Assembly: GCF_003335505.1 (NCBI RefSeq)
Contig: NZ_QPEX01000045.1
Coordinates: 434,001-498,000, forward strand
Reading direction: 5' to 3'
Length of the DNA stretch: 64,000 bases
DNA from: Bremerella cremea
GTDB lineage: Bacteria; Planctomycetota; Planctomycetia; Pirellulales; Pirellulaceae
In this document: in pieces, positions 1 to 8,511 of the stretch
Layout of the letters: each line of letters begins with the position of its first letter
How positions within the stretch are numbered: the stretch's first letter is position 1
Notes under the pieces: model-generated
The model's input: only the letters and a program-made list of their open reading frames with translations
Databases searched by the model: none
Told to the model about the DNA's origin: nothing
Position numbers and translations under genes: made by a program

Positions 1-2
1 CT

Positions 3-683
3 GAGAAGAAGCGTGCGGGCTTGGTCTGCGCGAAGTGCCAAACGCATATGAACCCAGAAGCGACGAAATCGCCGAAAAAAACGGCGTCTGCGTCTACTTC
101 AGCACCACTGCCAGGCCTGCAATTAGATTCGCACCGCATGCAAGCCACCCTGAGCCGGATCGAACGTTTGGTTCAACGCTTTGGCGAACCGGATCTGTTC
201 GAGGAAGAGCAACCCATTGGCACCGCGAGTTCCTCTGTATCTTCCTCTGCCCGCGAGAATTTGGCAGAACCGATCACCCCTGTCACAAGCTTTCCCTGGC
301 TGGCTACGTTAAGCCTTGCCGCTGGTGTCATGCTTCTGGTCTGTGGCTGTTTCTTAATCGTCTGGAGCGTCATTGCTCGGCGGCCGGACTTGTTCAGCAT
401 TGGATTTCCGATCTCGGTTATCTCGCTGGCGTGCATGGCCCTGGCCGCATGTTTGTTTTTTCAAGACGCTTCCGGCAAACAAGCCGAAACGCAAAAGTGG
501 CTGGCCGATGTTCAAAACCAATTAGGCGGCATCCGCCAGATTGCCGCCGACAGCCGGCATCCGCTCGGTTCGATCCCCGAACTACCAACGTCGGCCTCTT
601 CCCCGGCGAACAACTCACTCGCTCAATCAGAAGAGCGGCTGAAAGAGATTCGACGTCGTCTAAACGAATCACGTTCTCGCTAG
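3..683 (+). CDS. Zinc-ribbon/two-TM membrane protein, 5' end outside window
   Basis: I do not recognise the family. The frame is open to the left edge, so the gene probably begins outside the window; a TTG at 21 is the first possible start inside it but has no clear ribosome site. The visible protein begins with a CxxC pair (VCAKC), as in a zinc ribbon whose other half may be upstream. A Ser/Thr/Ala-rich stretch follows, then two hydrophobic segments at about residues 90-118 and 125-146 (counted from the TTG), then a hydrophilic tail ending in a basic, probably helical segment (EERLKEIRRRLNESRSR). A membrane protein with cytoplasmic zinc ribbon and C-terminal coil is the simplest reading. Function unknown. 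Confidence 0.6.
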   Translation, partial: EKKRAGLVCAKCQTHMNPEATKSPKKTASASTSAPLPGLQLDSHRMQATLSRIERLVQRFGEPDLFEEEQPIGTASSSVSSSARENLAEPITPVTSFPWLATLSLAAGVMLLVCGCFLIVWSVIARRPDLFSIGFPISVISLACMALAACLFFQDASGKQAETQKWLADVQNQLGGIRQIAADSRHPLGSIPELPTSASSPANNSLAQSEERLKEIRRRLNESRSR

Positions 684-730
684 TTTTCTGGAGAGTCGTT
701 GTCTCGTTTTCGCCTTCGGGTGACGACGGT

Positions 731-1135
731 TCAAAGAATCTTATCGAGAAAAAACAGCTTCTGCCCGATCCCTTCATAAACCGCTCCGACCTGGCAGACC
801 GCATAAGCGGCCAGCGTAATCTGGGCGATGGTGGCTGCGGCGAAAGTAAACTGGCCAAGCGTCACTAGCCCCATGCCGAACTGGGCAATCGTAATCACGC
901 CAAAGCCAAACTGCCCAATCGCAATAACACCGTTGGCCACCACGGGCGTACGATTGCGGCGATACTTAAACGAAATGTGAATCAGAGGCAAACCAAACAA
1001 AGTCGTCTTCGACTTATACTCGTAGCCGTAACCATCCCAATTGGGCTTAGCTGGCTCGGGAGCGCCGCACTGAGGGCAACTTCTCGCGGAAAAACTAACT
1101 TCGTTGCCACAATCTCGACAAGTTGTCGTCGCCAT
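731..1135 (-). CDS. Zinc-ribbon protein with decapeptide hydrophobic repeats
   Basis: The chosen start (ATG at 1135) opens directly into MATTTCRDCGNEV, a zinc ribbon with CxxC at residues 6-9 and a second CxxC (CPQC) about 12 residues later. A start at 1237 is possible but would add 34 unconserved-looking residues. After a short linker the C-terminal half is a run of about six 10-residue repeats of the form xxx(I/L)(G/A)Q(F/I/V)(G/T)x(G/A), for example VIAIGQFGFG, VITIAQFGMG and LVTLGQFTFA. The repeats are hydrophobic with one Gln at a fixed position, so they may form membrane-embedded or stacked hairpins. No enzyme motif is visible; function unknown. It lies downstream of the haem lipoprotein gene on the same strand, about 80 bases away. 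Confidence 0.7.
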   Translation of the reverse strand: MATTTCRDCGNEVSFSARSCPQCGAPEPAKPNWDGYGYEYKSKTTLFGLPLIHISFKYRRNRTPVVANGVIAIGQFGFGVITIAQFGMGLVTLGQFTFAAATIAQITLAAYAVCQVGAVYEGIGQKLFFLDKIL

Positions 1136-1215
1136 GGGAAATGCCGCCCAACAAGAAAGGTAAGGTCCCAACCACCCTACCAGTTTACCTTTCCATGAAA
1201 CGCTTTCACAACGGA

Positions 1216-2877
1216 TTAATGAGCGATCTGGTCCCAATACTTGTCGAACGCCCCTGGCACGTGGAAATCAGGGCTGTTGTCCAGATCGTGGCATTTGAGG
1301 CAGGTATCGCGGGCCTTATCCAAAGGAAGCTTCATTTGCTCGGTGAAAAGAGCCGTTTGCTCGGCAGTAAAGTTGCCGTCCCCATTTTGAGAGGCCACGT
1401 GAGCCGAGCCCGGCCCATGGCAGTTTTCGCACGAGACGTTGTGCATCTTGGGCGTTTCCTTTAGGCCTAAGTAGCCTGACTCGTACGGCAAATAGGTCGC
1501 AGGATTCCAGCCGGTAACGTGACAGGCTAAGCACTCAGGATCAAAGTGCCGCGAAACCTGGAAGCGTTCCGGAGGATGAACGAGCGTTTCGGTAGCATGG
1601 CTATGCTTCGAGCCCTTCCACACCTCGTAGGCGTCTTCGTGGCATTCGGCACATGATTGGGAACCAACAAACTTGTGCCCGCTGGGATGGGGCTGAGGGC
1701 GAATGCCAAGCCCGCTCAGACCAAGCGTTTCCAATTGCTGCTGATACGAAGCCAACAGCTTGAACATCTCATCTGAATCTTTGAAACGATCGTCCAGGGC
1801 TACACGTTCGTAACGGATTGGATTACGTGGATCGTTAAACAGGCCCACGACCCCCACGTACATTCCCTTGGTACCCACTTGAATCAAACGCGTTTGTGTG
1901 CCTTCAATCACTTCCGGCTTCAGTTCTGGTTCGCCAGCTCCGCCAGCGGTGACCACAAGTTGGAAACCAGGAAACTGCCGAGCGATTTCGCGGCTTTCGC
2001 TCAATGTTCCTTCACACAACAAAACGTACAAATCACAGTTCTCGGCCTTCAGCGCTTGCCAGCTTTCCTTCAAACCTTCGACCGGGTCCGAAAGGCCCAC
2101 GTCGCTGTTTGAGATACGTTGTAGTTCTTTCTCGCACAGAACCCCAGTCACACCAATCTTCTTGCCCCCTGTTTCGATCACGCGATAACGTGGCGTGTAG
2201 TCGAGCAAGACGGCATTGCTGGAAAGAAACTTGATATTGTCGGGGTCTTCGGAAGCGACGGCGGCGAAAACTTCGTCAATCGAAAGTCGCAGGTCATCCG
2301 GCCCAAAGCCGATCGCGTCGTACTTCATCTTGCGCAGGCCTTCGGCGGTTGTCTGAAATTTGATTTCCGCCTGGCGACCGAAGCGGCGCACCTGATTACC
2401 GACATCTAAGGCCACAACGTCCCAGCCACGATCGTCTCGCAACTGATTGAGGAACGTTTGCCGACGCATCAGGCCCCCTTTTTGATTGGCCAAGCCGGTA
2501 CAACCGCAAGGCTCGATGTAGCCATGCTGCTCGCCGGTGAGAAACAACGCCACGTCAGGCTTGGGCCACCCTTGAAACAATTCACGCTCGATGGCCACGG
2601 TACTGGTGCCGTTGCTAGGTTCTTCGTGCGCGACCTGGCGAACGTCTGTGGACGCGGCTTCCCCTGCGGCTGGCTTGGCTAACCGAGCCGCGTCGTCTTG
2701 CAGGGCAGGCAATTGACCTGGCTGCTGGTTCGCTGTGGTATGCGAAGAGGACTCGACTTGCGTATCCTCGGCTCGACTAACCGAAGCCGGTTTGGTTTCC
2801 GAGCAGCCCAGCACGCTCCCCAAGATGAAACATGCAGTGACGAGACCGACGGTCGAATTTCCAGAAACCATTCGCAT
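1216..2877 (-). CDS. Lipoprotein with UshA-like domain and four c-type haem sites
   Basis: The N-terminus has a lipobox (VLGC, Cys at residue 25), so the protein should be a lipoprotein outside the cytoplasm. Residues about 105-375 resemble the UshA/5'-nucleotidase metallophosphoesterase fold (GEQHGYIEPCGC, then a GG, then LDVGN). The usual metal ligands look altered: the DxH position reads EQH, the GD position GN, and the GNHE position GPDD. The last 150 residues carry four CxxCH haem c motifs (CAECH, CLACH, CENCH, CLKCH) as in cytochrome c554-type proteins. The likely role is extracytoplasmic electron transfer, with the phosphoesterase part structural or binding. An ATG two codons downstream is an alternative start. 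The next gene upstream on this strand encodes a DUF1573 protein. Confidence 0.85.
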   Translation of the reverse strand: MRMVSGNSTVGLVTACFILGSVLGCSETKPASVSRAEDTQVESSSHTTANQQPGQLPALQDDAARLAKPAAGEAASTDVRQVAHEEPSNGTSTVAIERELFQGWPKPDVALFLTGEQHGYIEPCGCTGLANQKGGLMRRQTFLNQLRDDRGWDVVALDVGNQVRRFGRQAEIKFQTTAEGLRKMKYDAIGFGPDDLRLSIDEVFAAVASEDPDNIKFLSSNAVLLDYTPRYRVIETGGKKIGVTGVLCEKELQRISNSDVGLSDPVEGLKESWQALKAENCDLYVLLCEGTLSESREIARQFPGFQLVVTAGGAGEPELKPEVIEGTQTRLIQVGTKGMYVGVVGLFNDPRNPIRYERVALDDRFKDSDEMFKLLASYQQQLETLGLSGLGIRPQPHPSGHKFVGSQSCAECHEDAYEVWKGSKHSHATETLVHPPERFQVSRHFDPECLACHVTGWNPATYLPYESGYLGLKETPKMHNVSCENCHGPGSAHVASQNGDGNFTAEQTALFTEQMKLPLDKARDTCLKCHDLDNSPDFHVPGAFDKYWDQIAH

Positions 2878-2969
2878 TCTATCTGTGTGGGGTGGGAAGT
2901 TGGTACGGACAATGCATGGGCCGCCTGCGCAAAGCGGCCCATGATGAAGTGAGTATCCAATGCCAAACT

Positions 2970-4148
2970 CTACTCGACCGAGAAGTAAACGAAAATATCA
3001 ACCTCTTTGATCTCGGGATGCCCTTCCACCGCTAGCACGATCTTGCCCAGCTTTTCTCGGCCTGGCCCCAGGTAGTTCCCCGCAGGAACCCCTTCGGGAA
3101 CATCCAGCGTAATGGGGAACTTACGAACGTTGCCGTTGTTGATCGATTCTGGCTCGCCTACTTCCACCTTCATATAGTCTGGAATCGTTTGCTTAGGCTT
3201 GATTGAAACCTCGTTGCGGTGGGAACCTTTGACAATCAAGAAGAGCTTGGTGGAAATCCCTTGATCTTGCTTTAACTTGCCCAGGTAAAGCACCCCTTTG
3301 TCGCGATCGTACTTCTTAATCGCGATGACCGAGATATCGCCCACGACAAAGCTCACCACCGAGATATCAAGCTCTGGGGCGAACTCGCTGTTGGTGTCAA
3401 CCACAATGCTATTACGATTGGTCCCCAAAGGCAGGCCAGGCTTGACCTCCAACTGCACCAGGTAGCCAGCCAAGGCCCCAGAAGAGCTTTCCAATTCTTC
3501 CGTCGTCAGCGGGCGCTGGGTCACGGTGAACAAATCGGCTCCGTCACCGGTCACCTTCAAATCGTTGATCTTAAAGTCGGCATCCTTGTACGACAAAACC
3601 TTGGTAGCCGCTTTACGCGTCTCGCCAGCAGCCATGTTCGAAAGCCGAATCTCCGAAGGTTCAAGGACGACGGCCTGAACCACCGAACCGGTGATCCGTA
3701 GTTCGAGCGTAGGCTTGCGTGGATCGTTCGTGGCAATGGTCGCCGTTTGAGCGAAGTCTTCTTGGTATGCCTTGGGACGCCATTCCAATTTGATCTCGGT
3801 TGTCTCACCAGGAGCAACCCTCAGAATGTCCCCTTCTTTCAAATCAGCCATGGTGCATTTGCAAGTCGTTCCTTCCATGGTCAATTCCAACTCTTGCTTC
3901 CCTTCGTTCTTCACGAAAAACGTATGTTTGCCGACCGAATTCAATTCCATTCGGCCAAACGCATAAACGCTTCCCCCCTCGACCACTGCCATGGGCGAGT
4001 CTTCTTTGATCTCGACATCTTTCCACATCAAAGATGGATCGGTGATCGCACCAAAATCATTGGGAGTGTTGATGTCCCGCACGGCGATTGCGTAACCAGC
4101 GGCAGAACCAACCAACAAACAAACCAGAAGCAAGACAATAGGTTTCAT
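2970..4148 (-). CDS. DUF1573 domain protein, exported
   Basis: A 392-residue protein with an N-terminal hydrophobic segment (residues 3-23) that can serve as signal peptide or anchor. Residues about 60-155 match the DUF1573 pattern: a phrase of the type FxVKNEGKQELEL, a Cys pair in TTCKC, then PGET...I.L.W and a closing strand before the next domain. The rest is predicted beta-rich Ig-like repeats, including a TNDPRKP phrase typical of this family. DUF1573 proteins are common in Planctomycetes and Bacteroidetes and have no established function; an extracytoplasmic binding or scaffold role is inference. It lies between the O-antigen ligase gene and the haem lipoprotein gene on the same strand, with about 100-base gaps to each. 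Confidence 0.85.
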   Translation of the reverse strand: MKPIVLLLVCLLVGSAAGYAIAVRDINTPNDFGAITDPSLMWKDVEIKEDSPMAVVEGGSVYAFGRMELNSVGKHTFFVKNEGKQELELTMEGTTCKCTMADLKEGDILRVAPGETTEIKLEWRPKAYQEDFAQTATIATNDPRKPTLELRITGSVVQAVVLEPSEIRLSNMAAGETRKAATKVLSYKDADFKINDLKVTGDGADLFTVTQRPLTTEELESSSGALAGYLVQLEVKPGLPLGTNRNSIVVDTNSEFAPELDISVVSFVVGDISVIAIKKYDRDKGVLYLGKLKQDQGISTKLFLIVKGSHRNEVSIKPKQTIPDYMKVEVGEPESINNGNVRKFPITLDVPEGVPAGNYLGPGREKLGKIVLAVEGHPEIKEVDIFVYFSVE

Positions 4149-4247
4149 GGTTGTCAGGGGGGGAAGATAATGAAAGGGATAAGATTTGAAAACGAAATCG
4201 AGCTACGCGGAGGAAAGAAAATTGCCCCGTCCGCGCAGGGAATGGCT

Positions 4248-6506
4248 TCAGTCTTTTATTGTACGCAAATTTTCCATGACTTGTTTGGCAGAAAGTTCAG
4301 GATCGGGGGGAGGTAGCTCTTCGGTCGCCGCTTTGCCGACCGGGACATCATAAATCTTCAAGATCTCTAACCTCCGTTCTGCGTGAGGGTTGAGTTCATC
4401 CAAACGCAACGCCTCTTCTGCTTCCGTAGCACTTTCTTGCGGCATTCCCGCCAAATGCAATGCCCAGGCTAACTGAGCATGGTGAATCGCTCGATTGGGG
4501 TATAAGCGAACGGCTTCGCGATAATGGTCGATCGCTTCGAGCAAAAACTCGGGATTGCCCGATTGCCGATACATATCGAGAAACCAATTGCCGGTCGAAA
4601 AATGCAACGGAAAAGAGTGCCCAGCTCGATTGAACTCTTCGTCGAGCGCCTTTTCAAGTTTATCCAGCAATTGCTGCCTCGCCTCTGGCGGCGCGTCAGG
4701 GTTGTTCATCCAGCCTTGAAAGTAAACATTAGCCAACATCGCCGGCCCATCTTTGCTCCAAGGATCGGCCGAAGTCGCCGCTTGGGCATGCTGCTCCATC
4801 CGCAACCAATCTCCGCGTCGTGCCGCATCGGTTGCCAAAGCCATTTGCGTTTGCCGATCCGCAATCGGTTGAATTCCCCAGTAAGACACCACCCACAAAG
4901 CAGCTAGGCCGATCAATAACCCTGCGGCTTTCGGCTTGATGTCTTCCCAGACAACCACCGGCCGCGCAGGCAAGGCAATCGCGCACAACAAAAAGAGCGA
5001 GCCGCCCACACTGGGGAAGCTAATACCTCCGGCGGCCATCAAGTTAATCACCATCGCCGTAACGGCAATCACCAACCACAACCGTTGCTGCTGGACGATG
5101 GGGGATTGAACCAGCACGGCGGCCACCACCACTGCCGGAACCAAGCCGATCAGCAGTGGCGTGAAATCAAGCATCACTTCCTGCATGATCATCTGCAGAA
5201 AAGGAGCGACAAACGGCGCGATCAACGCACCGAGCCAAATCGGGCGATCCGAGCGTTCCGCCTCAACGGACACGTTTGCATCGCCTGAGGACTCCGCTTC
5301 TTCGGCCCCCCTGGCCTGACCAATCTGCCGTGCCCAAAGCACCATCGCGGCGAAAAACAATAAAATCGCTGGGGTGCCTACGGTCGACCAGATTTCGAAC
5401 ACAAAATTGTGCGGATCGGCAACCGTTTCGCTGGCCATCGGCAACATGAACTGGGGATAGTACCCCTGAAAATTGGCCAGCCCGCAACCGAAAATCGGAT
5501 GATGCGCAATGATTTCAGCCGCCCCTTGCCAATACTGAAGTCGATACAAAACCGACATCGGGGCTTCGCTTAGCACTTCGACATCGAGCACACCGGTGAC
5601 AAACGCCAGCATGAACAGCAGCAGAAACGCGCTCAAAGTAATCGCAGGAATCACCCACGAAATCCGTTTCCCGATCGACGAACCATAAAACCCGATCAAG
5701 CCAAGCCCAAACAAGACCGCTAACCATGACGTGCGGCTTTTGGTTAGGAGCAAGCAGATACCGACCAACATAATCACCAAGGTCAAACCGCCCACTCGCT
5801 TCCAATCGATGGATGCACCATACGAACACTTCAGCCAGCCAACCGCCAGCAAGAACCACGGCACTAGAAAGCCAGCCAACGAGTTGGTCAGCGTGAACGT
5901 TCCGGTCGGCTCGGTGCTGTTCAAACGAGACTCAAACAAGGTTCGTACCGGACTACCTTCGGTGGTGTCGATTCCGTTATCGATCAGAATCTGCTCAGGG
6001 TTCGCGCGGTAGGCGGCTTGGTTCGCGGGGATGATTTCTCGGTATTGATAAAGCGCATACGCGGAAATCAATACGGCCACGCACACCATCGACGTCAACA
6101 ACGCGTGACGTTGCTGCGGAGTAATGATGCATTGGCGTATCAGAAAATAGCCCACCAGCAGTTGGGCATAATCCCAAAATCCGTTGAAAGCAGCCCGGAG
6201 GTTGATGTCGTCAGAGACCATCCAGGTCGACAGGGCCAGCCAGACCAGAAAAGCGGCCAAGCAGCTTTCGATCCACGTCCAGCGGACCTCAAGCTTCGGC
6301 TGCGCGATCGCGCGAACTCCCCATAACACAAGCAAAAAGCACCACGCAACTGCCAACCAAAGTTCGGCCCCTCGCTCGGGCGAGCCTTCGCTCGAGACCA
6401 GTGGCGCGGTCACCGCCAGAAACGCGATCCCACCAGCAATCACCTTGTCCAACAAATTAGGCTCGGGCGAGACGGGACGTTTTTCGCGTTTGTTTTTGGC
6501 GGCCAT
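4248..6506 (-). CDS. O-antigen ligase/polymerase family protein with TPR tail
   Basis: An integral membrane protein of 752 residues. The first 500 or so contain about 12 hydrophobic segments and the large periplasmic loop of the Wzy_C/O-antigen ligase family, with HPIFGCGLANFQ and, after it, DPHNFVFEIW, the region of the functionally important His. After the last membrane segments (about residue 560) comes a soluble domain with TPR-like helices (for example AIDHYREAVRLYPN and ATEAEEALRLDE). Such enzymes join or polymerise lipid-linked glycans at the outer face of the cytoplasmic membrane. The start codon directly follows the stop of the WecA-like gene, so the two are probably translated together, placing this protein in the same glycan pathway. 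The exact substrate cannot be read from sequence. Confidence 0.85.
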   Translation of the reverse strand: MAAKNKREKRPVSPEPNLLDKVIAGGIAFLAVTAPLVSSEGSPERGAELWLAVAWCFLLVLWGVRAIAQPKLEVRWTWIESCLAAFLVWLALSTWMVSDDINLRAAFNGFWDYAQLLVGYFLIRQCIITPQQRHALLTSMVCVAVLISAYALYQYREIIPANQAAYRANPEQILIDNGIDTTEGSPVRTLFESRLNSTEPTGTFTLTNSLAGFLVPWFLLAVGWLKCSYGASIDWKRVGGLTLVIMLVGICLLLTKSRTSWLAVLFGLGLIGFYGSSIGKRISWVIPAITLSAFLLLFMLAFVTGVLDVEVLSEAPMSVLYRLQYWQGAAEIIAHHPIFGCGLANFQGYYPQFMLPMASETVADPHNFVFEIWSTVGTPAILLFFAAMVLWARQIGQARGAEEAESSGDANVSVEAERSDRPIWLGALIAPFVAPFLQMIMQEVMLDFTPLLIGLVPAVVVAAVLVQSPIVQQQRLWLVIAVTAMVINLMAAGGISFPSVGGSLFLLCAIALPARPVVVWEDIKPKAAGLLIGLAALWVVSYWGIQPIADRQTQMALATDAARRGDWLRMEQHAQAATSADPWSKDGPAMLANVYFQGWMNNPDAPPEARQQLLDKLEKALDEEFNRAGHSFPLHFSTGNWFLDMYRQSGNPEFLLEAIDHYREAVRLYPNRAIHHAQLAWALHLAGMPQESATEAEEALRLDELNPHAERRLEILKIYDVPVGKAATEELPPPDPELSAKQVMENLRTIKD

Positions 6507-7724
6507 CTATTCGGTTCGATCCCGTTCTTTACGGCGTGCAGCTTGTTCGATCAGGGCAATCAAACAAAGCACGCAAAATACTAACAGCAAAACCAGAACA
6601 GCCCCAATCCCGTCGACACGATGCAGCAGCAACGCCCCCAATCCGCATGTTACCGTTAACAAATAAATCACCAGCACAGCAGTGGTCTTCGAGAAACCGA
6701 TCTCGACCAGGCGATGCGAGAAGTGACACTTATCTGGCTGAAACGGACTGCGGCCTTGGCGAATTCGAATGTAAAGCACCGTCACCAGGTCGTACAACGG
6801 AACTGCCAAGATGCACAGTGGGGCCAAAATCGCATGCTGACGGTTCTCTTCGTAGCTACCAAAGGTCGCCAGAATGGTCATCACTGCCATGCAGAAACCA
6901 ATCAAATAACTACCGGCGTCCCCCATAAAAATCTTAGCCGGGGGGCGATTGTGAAACAGAAAACCGAGAATCGACCCAGTCAGCACCAATAAGAAGCCAC
7001 CAACAAACAATTGGGGGCCGGCCGTGATTGGGTCAGGTGCGAGAAGCAATACCGAGGCCAGCATAAATGAACCGATGCCCGCGATCCCCGCCGAGAGTCC
7101 GTCCATGTTGTCGAGCATGTTGAACGAGTTAATTAACGCGACAATCCAAAAAACGGTGACAATGTCAGGAATCACTGGAATATCGACGAAGAAACTAAGC
7201 TTCCAGCCCAGCCCCCACACAACCACGCCTGCCACAATAAATTGAATCGCAAGACGAATCTTCCAGCCCAGCCCCAGCAGGTCGTCCAACAAGCCAACCA
7301 CAGCCAAAACGGTTGCTAACGCCAATAAAATCCAGAGAGAAACCGTCTTGGCCAAGTAGCCAGACAAGTGCGGCTGAGCGAACTGCCAGGCCTTCTCCAG
7401 CGGCGGCCAACCAAAGCTCAATTCGGGATGATTCGCCCCGTACCAAACCAGCAACTGGGCGAGAGCAAAGGGAACGACCAGCCCCAACCAAATTCCAATG
7501 CCCCCTCCTAGCGGAGTCGGAACGACGTGTACCTTTCGCGCGCCAGGCTGATCGACCAATCCCAGCCGAGGGGCTAAGCGTCTTATCACTGCGGTTGAAA
7601 TCCCGGCGATAATCAGACCAGGCAGGATGGCCGCCAGAACAAAGACACACGCGATAAAGGGGCTCCAGGCCACGTAATTTCCCGTTTGATTAGGGGTTCG
7701 AGAAGCAGGCAGTAAAACCGCCAT
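6507..7724 (-). CDS. WecA/MraY-family phosphoglycosyltransferase
   Basis: A polytopic membrane enzyme (405 residues, about 10-11 hydrophobic segments) that moves a sugar-1-phosphate from a UDP-sugar to a polyprenyl phosphate carrier, starting a lipid-linked glycan. Diagnostic motifs are all present: RKVHVVPTPLGGG near residue 65, LLDDLLGLGWK in the first catalytic loop, NMLDNMDGLSAG, FMGDAGSYLIGF, and a His-rich loop (PDKCHFSHRL) as in WecA/TagO rather than MraY. Gene order with the O-antigen ligase immediately downstream and no spacer supports a role in exopolysaccharide or O-antigen-type synthesis. I withhold a gene symbol because WecA, TagO and related enzymes cannot be separated here. No terminator is visible between this gene and the ligase. 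Confidence 0.9.
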   Translation of the reverse strand: MAVLLPASRTPNQTGNYVAWSPFIACVFVLAAILPGLIIAGISTAVIRRLAPRLGLVDQPGARKVHVVPTPLGGGIGIWLGLVVPFALAQLLVWYGANHPELSFGWPPLEKAWQFAQPHLSGYLAKTVSLWILLALATVLAVVGLLDDLLGLGWKIRLAIQFIVAGVVVWGLGWKLSFFVDIPVIPDIVTVFWIVALINSFNMLDNMDGLSAGIAGIGSFMLASVLLLAPDPITAGPQLFVGGFLLVLTGSILGFLFHNRPPAKIFMGDAGSYLIGFCMAVMTILATFGSYEENRQHAILAPLCILAVPLYDLVTVLYIRIRQGRSPFQPDKCHFSHRLVEIGFSKTTAVLVIYLLTVTCGLGALLLHRVDGIGAVLVLLLVFCVLCLIALIEQAARRKERDRTE

Positions 7725-7796
7725 TCTATTTCAAGATCGGCACGAGCGAAGAGCCCAACCATTCCCCCGAGGAAATCCCCCGCCCGATTGGGGCGA

Positions 7797-8336
7797 TTAA
7801 AGCGTTTGCAACGACTTTCGCAAATATTCACGGCAGCGATTGAAGAATTCGTGAAATTCAGCACGCTGGTAGTCAGGGTAGGTCCAAGGCCAGGCTTCCC
7901 AGACTTTGCGGCGGTAATGCAGAGTCACCTCGGCAAAGATGCCATCGCGGAGATATATCCGATGATCACGATCCTTCGTGGTCGCCAAAACGAGCTTCGC
8001 TTCCGAGATGTAGCCAGAGTCCAGATTCAACGGACGGGCGACGGGCCACGACTGCTCCTCGGCATGCTGTTGTTCCCATTGGTTCGTTTGCCGCTTCCAA
8101 TCAGGCAGGTCTCCGGGAGATTGCAGATCGGCAAACGCCCAAAACTGCTTGCTCTGCCCAGGTCCCATCTCTTGGTCGTAATAGGTCGTTTCGGTCAACA
8201 GAAAAGGTTCGCTCTTGAGGGCGATCGCCCCCCAGCAACTTTCGGCCTGGGCTGCTCCCCATGCCAAAGATTCCGGATAGCAACTAAACGCAGCCACGAT
8301 CCGCAGCACTGGCTTAGGCGTTGTCAGGTCTCCCAA
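7797..8336 (-). CDS. DUF4416 family protein
   Basis: A 179-residue protein that fits DUF4416: it opens with a beta strand and the phrase LRIVAAFSCYPE, contains TETTYYDQEMG, and later has the strings LNLDSGYISEAKLVLATTKD and a Tyr/Trp-rich C-terminus (WEAWPWTYPDY). Length and start agree with the family. The biochemical function of DUF4416 proteins is not known to me; the family occurs in anaerobes, deltaproteobacteria and planctomycetes. It is not clearly in an operon: 72 bases separate it from the downstream WecA-like gene, and upstream lies the terminator of the porin gene. Confidence 0.8.
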   Translation of the reverse strand: MGDLTTPKPVLRIVAAFSCYPESLAWGAAQAESCWGAIALKSEPFLLTETTYYDQEMGPGQSKQFWAFADLQSPGDLPDWKRQTNQWEQQHAEEQSWPVARPLNLDSGYISEAKLVLATTKDRDHRIYLRDGIFAEVTLHYRRKVWEAWPWTYPDYQRAEFHEFFNRCREYLRKSLQTL

Positions 8337-8443
8337 ATGAACTCTCCCACGGTTGAATCAAGTCGATCTAGCATTATGGCTGCAAGTCTCTTACGAGCGT
8401 CACGTTTCGTATCTCGCAATTGAAACCTTATTTTACAAGAAAT

Positions 8444-8481
8444 AAAAAATGCCGCAGGCGTTGCCACCTGCGGCATTTTTG
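8444..8481 (-). terminator. Rho-independent terminator of the porin gene
   Basis: A 10-bp perfect stem (8449-8458 with 8467-8476, ATGCCGCAGG paired with CCTGCGGCAT) with an 8-base loop. On the minus strand it is followed by a run of T residues (8444-8449), and it lies 36 bases past the porin stop codon. A T run on the other side also gives it some terminator character on the plus strand. Confidence 0.9.
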
Positions 8482-8511
8482 TAACTTTCGTCTTTCGACG
8501 TGCTTCAAGTC

